A stretch of DNA of 64,000 nt from assembly GCA_023055505.1 (NCBI GenBank), contig JALIRH010000098.1, forward strand, positions 1 to 64,000. The letters run 5' to 3'. The notes under the pieces were generated by a model, which saw only the letters and a program-made list of their open reading frames with translations, did not search any database and was not told the DNA's origin. Below are positions 34,310-44,400 of this stretch, piece after piece; within the stretch, counting starts at the first letter, position 1, and each line of letters starts with the position of its first letter. The DNA is from Callipepla californica brunnescens (Eukaryota; Chordata; Aves; Galliformes; Odontophoridae). The translations under genes were made by a program, and so were the position numbers.

Positions 34310-36605
34310 ATTAGAATGTCAGAATGTCACCATGAGAGTATCTCAGAATGTCACAATGTCAGAATGTCACAATGATAGAATGTCAAAATGGCAGCATGTG
34401 TCTGTGAGAGAATGCCACAATGACAGAATAGAAATATGTCAGAATATAGCAATGAGAGAATGTTAGAATGCAACAATGTCAACATGTCAGAATGGGAGAA
34501 AGTGAGAATGTCATGATGTCAGAGTGTCTTAATGTCAGAATGTCAAATCTTCACTGTGTCACAACTACAAGATTAGGGAATATGACTGTGTCAGAAAGTC
34601 ACAATAAGAGGAGATGAAAAAGAGAGAATATCACAATGACCGAGTGTCACAATGTAAGAAAGTGAGAATGTGAGAATGTCAAAATGTCAGAATGACAGAA
34701 TATCACTATGTCACAATGTCGCAATGTCTCAATGTCAGAATATCAATATGTAACAGTGTAAGAACGTCACAAATACCACAATGGGAGAATGACAGATTGT
34801 CACGATTACAGAATTTCAGAATGTGAAAATATCAGAATGTCACAATGTCAGATTCTGAGAATGTCACAATGACAGAATGTCAGAATGAAAGATTTTCCAA
34901 ATTCCAGAATGTCACTATGTCACAACGTCAGAATGACGCATTGTCAAAATGCTAGAATGTCACAATGTCACAAGGTGAGAACATCACAATGGCAGATTGT
35001 CATAATGACAGAACATCAGAAGGTGAGAATATTAGAATGCCACAGTGTCACAATGTCACCATGAGAGTATCTCAGAATGTCACAATGTCAAAATGTCAGA
35101 ATGAGGGAAAGAGAGAATGTCATGATGTCAGAATGTCTTAACGTCAGAATGTCAAATTGTCACAACGTCACAATATCACAATGAGAGAATATCAGAAAGT
35201 GAGAATATGACAATGACCGAATGACACATTGTGAGAATGTCAGAATGCCAGAATGTCAGAATGTCAGAATGTCAAAATGTGTGAATGTCTGAATGTCACC
35301 ATGAGAGAGAGTCAGAGTTTTACAATGTCACAATGTGAGAATGTCTGAACGTCAGAATGAGGGAGAGTTAGAATTTCAGAATGTCACAGTGTCACAATGT
35401 CATCATGTCACAATATCAGAATGTTGCATTGTCACAATGTGAGAATGACAGGTTGTCACAATTCCAGAATTTCAGAATGTCAACATGTCTGAATGTCACA
35501 ATGTCACAATTTCACTATGTCACAACGCTAGAATGTCATAATATCAGAAAGTGAGAATATCACAATGGCAGATCGTCATAATGCCAGAACTTCAGAAGGT
35601 GAGAATATTAGAATGTCACAATGTCACAATGTTACAATGTGAGTATCTCAGAATGTCACAATGCCAGAATATCAGAATGGCAGAATATGAGAAAGTGAGA
35701 ATGTCACAATGTCAAAATGTCAGAATGAGAGAAAGAGAGAATCTCATGATGTCGGAATGTCTTAATGTCAGAATGTCAAATTGTCACAACGTCACGATAT
35801 CACAATGAGAGAATATCAGAAAGTGAGAATATGACAATGACCGAATGACACAATGTGAGAACGTTAGAATGTGAGAATGTCAGAATTGGAGAATGTCACA
35901 GAGTCACAATGACAGATTGCCACAATTTCAGAATGTCAGTGTATCACAATGCCACAAAGTCACAATATCAGTATGTCATGAAGATAGAATGTCACAATGA
36001 CAACATATGACTGTGACAGAACGTCACAATGTCAGATGATAAATATGGCCGAAAATCACAATGAGAGAATGTTAGAATGTCACAATGTTAACATGTCAGA
36101 ATGTGAGAAAGTGAGAATGCCACAATGCCACGATGTGAGAATCTCACAATGTCACAATGAGAGAGAGTCAGAATTTCACAGTATCAGAATTTTGCATTGT
36201 CACAATGTGAGAATGACAGATTGTCACATTTCCAGAATTTCAGAATGTCACAATTCCAGAATTTCAGAATGTCCAAATATCTGAATGTCACAATAGCAGA
36301 ATGTGAGAGTATCACAATGACAGAATGTCAGAATGACAGGTTGTCACAATTCCAGAATGTCACTATGTCACAATGCTAGAATGTCAGAATGTCAGAATGT
36401 GAAAATAGCACAAGGGCAGGTTGTCATAATGCCAGAACTTCAGAATGTGAGAATATTAGAATGTCATAATGTCAGAATGGGAGAATGTCACAACGGCAGG
36501 TTGTCATAATTCCAGAAGTTCAGAATGGGAGAATATTAGAATGTAACAATGTTGCAATGTGACAATGAGAGTATCTCAGAATGTCACAATGTCAGAATGT
36601 CAGAA

Positions 36606-39600
36606 TAAGAGAAAAGAAAGGTATGAGGAGGCTATGGGGAAGCTATGGGGCAGCTATTGGGCAGCAGTGGGGCAGCTATGGGGCAGTAGTAGGGCAGCTA
36701 TAAGGCAGCTATGGGGCAGCAGTGGGGCAGCTATGGGGCGGCTATGAGGAAGCCATTGGGCAGCTATGGGGCAGAAGTGAGGCAGCAATCAGGCAGCAGT
36801 GAGGCAGCTATGAGGAGGCTATGGGGCAGCTATGGGTCAGCTATCGAGAGGCTATGGGGCAGCTATGGGGCGGCGATGAGGCAGACATGGGGCAGCTATG
36901 GGGGAGCAGTGAGGCAGCTATGGGGAGGCTATGGGGCAGTAGTTGGGCAGCTATAGGGCGGCTATGGGGAAGCCATTGGGCAGCTATGGGGCAGTAGTGA
37001 AGCAGCTATGGGTCAGTAGTTTGGCAGCTATGACGAGGCTATGGGAAGGCCATGGGGAAGCGATGGGGCAGCTCTAAGGCAGACAAAATGTAGCTATGGG
37101 GGAGCAGTGAGGCAGCTATGGGGTGGCTATGGGGCAGTAGTGGGGCAGCTATGGGGCAGCTATGAGGTAGCCATGGGGCAGCTATGGGGAAGCAGCGAGG
37201 GAGCTATGGGGTAGCAGTGAGGCAGCTATGATGAGGCTATGGGGAGGCTATGGGGCAGCCACGGTGCAGCTATGGGGCAGCAGTGGGGCAGCTATGGGCA
37301 GCAGTAAGGAAGCTATTGAGAAGGCTATGGGGGCAGCTATGGGGTGGCTATGGGGCAGCTATAGAGCGGCAATGTGGCAGTAGTGGGGCACCTATAAGGC
37401 AGCTATGGGGCAGCAGTGGGACAGCTATGGGGCGGCTATTAGGCAGCCATGGGGTGGCAATGGGGCAGCAGTGAGGCAGCTATGGGGCGGCTATGGGGCT
37501 GAAGTGGGGCAGCTATGAGGAGTCTCTTGAGAGGCTATGGAGCAGCTATGGGGCAGCAGTGGGGTAGCAGGAGGAGACTATGGGGAGGCTATGAAGCAGG
37601 TATGGGGCAGCAGTGGGGCAGCTATGGGGCGACTATGGGGCAGCAGTTGAGCAGCTATGGGGCAGCCATGGGGCAGCTATGTGGCAGTAGTGAAACAGCT
37701 ATGGTGTAGCTATAAGCGAGCCTTGGGGCAGCAAGGGGCAGTAGTAAGGCAGCTATGGGGCAGCAGTGGGGCAGCTATGATGAGACTATGGGAAGGCCAT
37801 GAGGAAGCTATGGGGCATCTTTGAGGCAGACAAAAAGTAGCTGTGGGGCTGCAGTGAGGCAGCTATGGGGCAGCTGTGGGGCAGCTATTGTGTAGCAGTG
37901 AGGCATCTATGAGGAGGCTATGGGGAGGATATGAGGCAGTTATGGGGCAGAAGTGAGGCAGCTATGGGGTGGCTATAGGGCAGCAGTGGGGCAGGTATGG
38001 GGCAACAAAGAGGCAGCCATGGGGCAGCAGTGGGGCAGCTTTGAGGCTACGGGGCGGCTATGGGGCAGTAGTGGGGTAGCTATGGGGCAGCAGTGAGGAA
38101 GCTAAGGGGAAGCAATGGGGCAGCTTTGAGGATGCTATTGGGAAGCCATGGGGCAGCAATGGGGCGGCTATGAGGCAGCGACGGGGAAGCTATGGGGCAG
38201 TAGTAAGGCAGCTACGGGGCAGCAGTGGGGCAAATATGAGGAGGCTCTGAGGAAACTATGGGGCAGCTATGGGGCAGCAGTGAGGCAGTTATAGAACAGG
38301 TATGAGGCACTTATCAAGCAGCTATGGGTCAGCTATGAGGAGGCTATGGGGCAGATGTGGTGCAGCAGTGGGGCAGCTAAGGCAGCTATGGGGAGGCTAT
38401 GGGGCAGCAGTGTGGGCAACTATGAGGAGACTATGGGGAGGCTATGAGGCAGCTATGGGGCAGTAGTCGGGCAGCTATTGGACGGCTATGAGGCAGCCAT
38501 GGGGCAGCTATGGGGCAAGTATGGGGAGGCTATGAGGCAGCGACGGGGTGGCTATGGGGCAGTAGTGGGGCAGCTATGGTGAGGTTATGAGGCAGCCATG
38601 GGGTAGGTATGAGAAACCAGTGAGGCAGCTATGGGGCAGTAGTGGAGCAGCTATGAGGCAGCGGTGGGTCAGCTATGGGGTGGCTATGAGGCAGAAGTGG
38701 GTCAGCTATGGGGTGGCTATGAGGCAGCCATGGGGCAGCTATGGGACAGCAGTGGGGCAGCTATGAGGTAGCCATGGGGCACCTATGGGGAAGCAGCGAG
38801 GGAGCTATGGGGTAGCAGTGAGGCAGCTATGAGGAAGCTATGGGGAGGCTATGGGGAGGCTATGGGGCAGATATGTAACGGCTATGAGGCAGCCACGGTG
38901 CAGTTATGGGGCAGCCACGGTGCAGCTATGGGGCAGCAGTAAGGAAGCTACGAGAAGGCTATGGAGGCAGCTATCGGGTGGCTATGAGACAGCTATGGGG
39001 CAACTATGAGGCAGCCGTAGGGCAGCTATGGTGCAGCAGTGAGGCAGCAATTAGGCAGAAGTTGGGCAGATATGGGGCAGCAGTGAGGCAGCTATGAGGA
39101 GGCTATGGGGCAGCTATGGGGCAGCAGAGAGGCAGCTATGGGGCACGAGTGAGGCAGCTATGGGTTAGCTATGAGGAGGCCTTGAGGAGGCTATGGGGCA
39201 GATATGGGGCAGCAGTGGGGCAGCTAAGGCAGCTATGGGAAGGCTATGGGGCAGCAGTGTGGGCAACTATGAGGAGACTATGGGGAGGCTATGAGGCAGC
39301 TATGGGGCAGCAGTCGGGCAGATATAAGGCAGCTATTGGGAAGCAGTGGGGCAGCTATGGGGCGGCTATTAGGCAGCCTTTGGGCACCTATTGGGCAGCA
39401 GTGAGGCAGGTATGGGGCAGCTATGGGGCAGCTATGAGGACGTTATGGGGCAGCTATGGGGCAGCAGTGGGGCAGCAATAACGCAGTAGTGGGGCAGCTA
39501 TGGGGCAGTAGTGGGGCAGCAATGAGGACGCTATAGGGAGACTATGGGGCATGTATGGAGCGGCTAGGAGGCAGCTATGGGGCAGGTATGAGGCAGCCAT

Positions 39601-40625
39601 GGGGTGGCTGTGGGGCAGCAGTGAGGCAGCTATGAAGAGGCTATGGAAATGCTATAGGGCAGCAGTGGGGCAGCTACGGAGCGGCTATGAGGCAGCCATT
39701 TTGCATCTATGGGGCAGCAGTGGGGCAGCTACGAGGAAGCTATAGGGCAGCTATGGGACAGCAGTGGGGCAGCTATGGTGCGGCTATGAGGCAGCCATGA
39801 GGCAGACACGGGGCAGCAGTGGGGCAGCTATGGTGCGGCTATGAGGCAGCCATGAGGCAGATATGGGGCAGCAGTGGGGCAGCTATGAGCAGGCTTTGGG
39901 GCGGCTGTGGAGCAGCAGTGGGGAAGCTATGGGGCAGTAGTGGGGCAACTATAAGTTAGCAGTGGGGCAGCTATGGGGCGGCTATGGGGCAGCAGTGGGG
40001 CAGCTATGAGGAGGTTATGGGGCAGCCATTGGCAGCTATGGGGCTGCAGTGAGGCAGCAATGGGGCAGCAGTGGGGCAGCTATGGGGCGGCTCTAAGGCA
40101 GCAGTGATGCAGATATCGGGCAGCTCTGAGGAGGCTATGAGGCCGCTATGAGGCAGTAGTGGGGCAGCTATGGGGCAGCAGTGGGGTGGCTATGTGGCAG
40201 CAATGGGGCAGCCATGGGGCAGGTATGGGGCTGCAGTGGGACAGCTATGAGGAGGCTATTGGGCAGGTATAGAGCGGCTATGTGGCAGTAGTCGGGCAGC
40301 TATTGGGCAGCTATTGGGAAGCCGTGGGGCAGCTATCGGGCGGCTATTATACAGCCATGGAGCAGCTATGGTGCAGCAGTGTTGCAGCTATGAGGAGGCT
40401 ATGGGGAGGCTATGGAGCAGCTATGGGGCGGCTATCTGGTGGCTATGAGGCAGCTATCGGGCAGCTCTGAGGAGGCTATGGGGCCACTATGAGGCAGTAG
40501 TGGGGCAGCTATGGGGCAGCAGTGGGGTGGCTATGGGGTGGCAGCGGGGCAGCAGTGGGGCAGCCATGGGGCAGCTATGGGGCTGCAGTGTGGCAGCTAT
40601 GAGGAGGCTATGGGGCAGCAGTGGG
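36606..40625 (+). repeat. CTATGGGGCAG minisatellite, left block
   Basis: Degenerate tandem array of 9-12-bp words (GGGGCAGCTAT, GGGGCAGCAGT, GAGGAGGCTAT). Gly-, Gln-, Leu- and Trp-rich open frames of 60-120 residues occur throughout and are repeat artefacts. If the SGF29 exon 1 at 41 kb is genuine, this block occupies its first intron. Confidence 0.94.
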
Positions 40626-40965
40626 GCTGCTGGTTTCCCCCCGCTTCTTTTGTTGGAGTCCTCGCCCCTTCCATGGTTGCCCACCAATGAGGACTGGCTG
40701 ATCCCTCCCCCACATCGACGGCCCCGGACCCACAACCCCGACCCCAGCCCCATAACCCCGACCCCACATCTGCAGCCCCAGCCCCATAACAGAGCCTTCA
40801 GACCCCTAACTGAGCACCCGGACTTAGAACCGAGCATCGAGCCCCATTAGCCCCAACCCCAGCCCCACATCCCCGTCCCTCACCCAACTCCGCCCCGCCC
40901 CACCCACACCCTATTCCCCCCTTCTCCCTCCGCCACCCCACTCCTCCCCCCCTCCCCTTTCCCAC

Positions 40966-41041
40966 CTGCGTGTGCGCGAGCAGCCGCTGTAGCTCCCCCA
41001 GGAGCTCCACGTTGCGCGACCTCCCCCCCCGCCAACGCCAT
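40966..41041 (-). pseudogene. SGF29: SGF29 (CCDC101) first coding exon with a 1-base frame break
   Basis: On the minus strand an ATG in GGCCATGG context reads MALAGG, then meets a run of eight G. In the frame displaced by one base the reading is RSRNVELLGELQRLLAHTQ, ending exactly at a donor (CAG/GTGGGA). With the break ignored, the exon has the same length (25 residues) as the N-terminal exon I recall for vertebrate SGF29 and about half its residues match without gaps, including MAL, SR, ELL, EL and the final TQ. The last SGF29 exon lies ~21 kb downstream on the same strand. The extra base sits in a homopolymer, so it may be either a sequencing/assembly error or a real inactivating mutation. 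No exon 2 is visible. Confidence 0.72.
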
Positions 41042-41138
41042 GGCCGAACAGCCCCACCCCCACTGCGCGCGGCTCTGGGAATAGCACTACGCGTGCGCCG
41101 GTCCCGGAAGCCGGAAACGGAAGTCCCCCCCCCCGCAG

Positions 41139-41465
41139 ATGAACGGAGCGGTGGAGTACTATGGCGGCGGCGGCGCCGCGGAAACCGCGGAAACCGCGCG
41201 TTGGAGCGGCGGCGGCGGCGGCGGCTCCGTTGCCGTGGGAACCGCGGAAACTGCGGAAACTGCGGAAACCGCGCGTTGGAGCGGCGGCGGCGGCGGCGGC
41301 TCCGTTGCCGCGGAAACCGCACGTTGGAGCGGCGGCGGCGGCTGTACGGGAGGCACTGTGAGCTTTGGGGGTGGGGCTGGGCAGGGGCAGCGGCAGTGGC
41401 AGCGGCAGCGGGGGAGGGGCGGGGCAGGATTCCGGGGCCGCGCGGCGCTCTCTTTTTTCCCCTAG
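41139..41465 (+). CDS. Unidentified GC-rich ORF divergent from SGF29 exon 1
   Basis: 108 codons from an ATG 97 bp from the SGF29 ATG on the opposite strand: MNGAVEYYGGGG, then Gly/Ala/Thr/Glu/Trp-rich repeats, then FRGRAALSFFP and a stop. The middle is a ~60-bp tandem repeat (GCGGAAACCGCGCGTTGGAG plus GGC runs), open in all three frames. A second ATG in a good Kozak context (41161) opens another frame, MAAAAPRKPRKPRVG. A donor-like ACTGTGAGC follows at about 41356. It may be a first exon or 5' UTR of a neighbouring gene. No homology recognised. Confidence 0.25.
   Translation: MNGAVEYYGGGGAAETAETARWSGGGGGGSVAVGTAETAETAETARWSGGGGGGSVAAETARWSGGGGCTGGTVSFGGGAGQGQRQWQRQRGRGGAGFRGRAALSFFP
41175..41345 (+). 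repeat. GC-rich ~60-bp tandem repeat in CpG island
   Basis: About three copies of a unit joining GCGGAAACCGCG, CGTTGGAGC and (GGC)n, ending with TCCGTTGCCG. The third copy is shorter. The GGC runs vary, as expected for a polymorphic tract. Confidence 0.8.
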
Positions 41466-41475
41466 CACTTGTAAC

Positions 41476-44400
41476 ATCTATGAGGAGGCTATGGGGAGGA
41501 TATGAGGCAGCTATGGGGTGGCTATGGGGCGGCTATGGGGCTGCAGTAAGGCAGGTATGGGGCAGAAATGAGGCAGCCACGGGGCAGCAGTGGGGCAGCT
41601 ATGGGGCAGCTATGGGACAGAAGTGGGGCAGCTCTAAGGGTAGCCATGGGGCAGTTATGGGGCAACAGTGGGGCAGGTATGGGGCGGCTATTAGGCAGCC
41701 ATCAAGCAGCTATGAGGCAGTAGTGGGGCAGCTATGAGGAAGCAGTGATGGAGCTATGGAGTAGCAGTGAGGCAGCTATAAGGAGGCTATGGGAGGCTAT
41801 GGGGCAGCTATGGTGCATCAGTGAGGAAGCTATGGGGCGGCTTTGGGGCAGCATTTTGGCAGCTATGGGGCAGCAGTGGGACAGCTATGAGGAGGCTATG
41901 GGGAAGCTATGTGGCAGCAGAGAGCTAGCTATGGGGCAGCTATGAGGAGGCTAAGGGGAGGCTATGGGGCAGCTATAGAGCGCCTATGTGGCAGTAGTTG
42001 GGCAGATATAAGGCAGCAGTGGGGCAGCTATGGGGCGGGAATTAGGCAGCCATGGGGCACGTATGGGGCAGCAGTGAGGTAGCTATGGGGCAGCTATGGG
42101 TCAGCTATGAGGAGGTTATGGGGAGGCAATGGAGCAGCAGTGGGGCAGATATGGGACGGTTATTAAGAGGCTATGTGGCAGCTATGGGGCATTAGTGGGG
42201 CAGCTATGGGGAAGTAGTGGGGCAGATATGGGGCAGCAGTGAGGCAGCTATGGGGTAGCTATGAGAAAGCTATGGGGCAGCAGTGAGGAAGTAGTGAGGC
42301 AGCTATGAGAAGGCTGTGGGGAAGCTATGGGGCAGCTATGGGGCACCAGTGAGGCAGATATGGGGCACCAGTGAGGCAGCTATAGGGAGGCTACGGGGCA
42401 GCAGTGAGGGAGTAGAGAGTCAAATATGGGGCATTAGTGCGGCAGCTATGGGGCATTAGTGGGGCAGTTATGAGGAGGCTATGGGGAGGCTATGGAGCAG
42501 CTATGGGGCAGCTATAGGGCAGCAGGGAGGTAGCAATGGGGCAGCAGTTGGGAAGCTATGATGAGGCTATGGTGAGTCTACGGGGCAGCTATGGTACACC
42601 AGTGAGGCAGCCATGGGGCAGCTATGGTACACCAGTGAGGCAGCCATGGGGCAGCTATGGGGCACCAATGGGACAGTTATGAGGAGGCTGTGGGGAAGCT
42701 ATGGGGCAGCTATGGGGCAGCAATGAGGAGGGTATGGAGAGGCTATGGGGCAGCTATGGTGCAACAGTGAGGCAGCTATGGGGTAGCTTTGAGGAGGCTG
42801 TGGGGAGGATATGGGGTAGATATGTGGCAACGGTGAGGTAGCTATGGGGAAGCTATGGGGCAGCAATGAGGGAGTAGTCGGTCAGCTATGGGGCATTAGT
42901 GCTGCAGCTATGGGGCCGAGTGGGGCAGTTAAGAGGAGGCTATGGGGAGGCTATGGGGCAGCTATCGGACAGCATTGAGCTAGCTTTAGAACAGCTATGA
43001 GGAGGCTATGGGGCAGATATGGGGCAGCAGTCGGGCAGCTATGGGGCGGATATGGAGCAGCAGTGGGGCAGGTATGGGGCAGTAGTAAGACAGCTATGTG
43101 GCAGCAGTGGGGCAGATATGAGGAGGCTATGAGGAGGCTATGGGGCGGCTATGAAGCAGCAGTGAGGCAGTTATGAGGCGGCTATGGGTCAGATATGTGG
43201 CAGCAGTGAAGCAGCTATGGTGCGGCTATAAGGCAGCCATGGGGCAGCTATGGGTTAGCAGTGAGTCAGCTATGGGGCAGCAGTTGGGCAGCTATGAGGA
43301 GGCTATGGGGCAGCTATGGAGCAGATTTGAAACAGCTTTGGGGCGGCTGTGGGGCAGTAGTTTGGCAGCTATGAGGCAGCAGTTGGGCAGCAGTTGGGGC
43401 AGTAGTGAGGCAGCTATGTGGCAGCTCAGGAGAGGCTATGGGGCAGCTATGGGGCATTAGTGGGGCAGCTATGGGGAAGTAGTGGGGCAGATATGGGGCA
43501 GCAGTGAGGCAGCTATGGGGTAGCTATTGGGCAGTAGTGGGGAAGCAGTGAGGCAGCTATGGGGCAGCAGTTGGGCATCTATAAAGAGGCTATGGAGAGG
43601 CTGTGCGGCAGCTATGGTGCATCAGTGAGGAAGCTATGGGGCGTATTTAGGGCAGCAGTTTGACAGCTATGAGGCAGTCACGGGGCAGCTATGGGACAGC
43701 AGTGGGACAGCTATGAGGAGGCTAGAGGGCAGCTATGAGGAGGCTATGGGGAGGCTATGGGGCAGGTATATAGTGGCTATGTGGCAGTAGTCGGGCAGAT
43801 ATAAGGCATCAATGGGGCAGCAGTGGGGCAGCTATTGGGCGGCTATTAGGCAGCCATGGGGCGGCTATGGGGCAGCAGGGAGGTAGCAATGGGGCAGCAG
43901 TGGAGCAGCTATGATGAGGCTATGGCGAGGCTCTGGGGCAGCTATGGTGCACCAGTGAGGCAGCTATTGGGTAGCTATGAAGAGGCTGTGGGGAGGCTAT
44001 GGGGCAGATATGTGGCAACGTTGAGGTAGCTATTGAGAAGCTATGGGGCAGCAGTGAGGCAGTAGTGGGTCAGCTATGGGGCATTAGTGCTGCAGCTATG
44101 GGGCCGCAGTGGGGCATCTAAGAGGAAGCTATAGGGAGGCTATGGGGCAGCTATGGGGCAGCAGTGAGCTAGCTATAGAACAGCTATGAGGAGGCTATGG
44201 GGCAGCTATGGAGCAGATTTGAAACAGCTTTGGGGCGGCTATGGGGCAGTAGTTTGGCAGCTATGAGGCAGCAGTTGGGCAGCTATGGGGCAGTAGTGAG
44301 GCAGCTATGGGGAAGTAGTGGGGCAGGTAAGGGGCAGAAGTGAGGCAGCTATGAGGTAGCTATGAGGAGGCTATGGGGCAGTAGTGGGGAAGCAGTGAGG

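Larger units (their letters stand above)
30890..36605 (+). repeat. 10-bp minisatellite (GAATGTCACA family)
   Basis: Tandem array of ~10-bp words alternating AATGTCAGA, AATGTCACA and AATGTGAGA, with sporadic 9- and 11-bp units, interrupted by two LTRs (31873-32795, 33977-34309). Diverged longer-range duplications are visible, such as the AAATCAGGGAATATGACTG block at several places. Open frames of 60-95 residues rich in Asn, Met, Ser, Glu and Cys arise because the repeat lacks stop words in some frames; they are not genes. Confidence 0.94.
40626..41475. promoter_or_regulatory. CpG island with divergent promoter (SGF29 exon 1 side)
   Basis: Sharply bounded non-minisatellite island. Between the minus-strand ATG (41041) and a plus-strand ATG (41139) lie a GGGCTCTGGGAATAGCACTACGCG-region with an NRF1-like GCGTGCGCC, and ETS cores CCGGAAGC, CCGGAAAC and CGGAAGT; there is no TATA box. 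GC boxes (CCCCGCCCC) flank it. The arrangement is that of a head-to-head housekeeping promoter. The left part (40700-40900) has ACCCCATAACCCC words like those at 18900. Confidence 0.7.

Noticed and set aside
31495..36379. Small Asn/Met/Ser/Cys-rich ORFs as a novel peptide family
   Set aside because: A 10-bp repeat lacking stop words gives a 10-residue peptide period in any frame. No start context or conservation beyond the repeat.
30890..36605. CRISPR-like array
   Set aside because: The regular short words are a continuous 10-bp minisatellite without unique spacers, in a vertebrate sequence context.
41139..41180. INO80E first exon
   Set aside because: Only MNG and a Tyr/acidic residue agree with the protein I recall; the remaining reading is a GC-rich tandem repeat.
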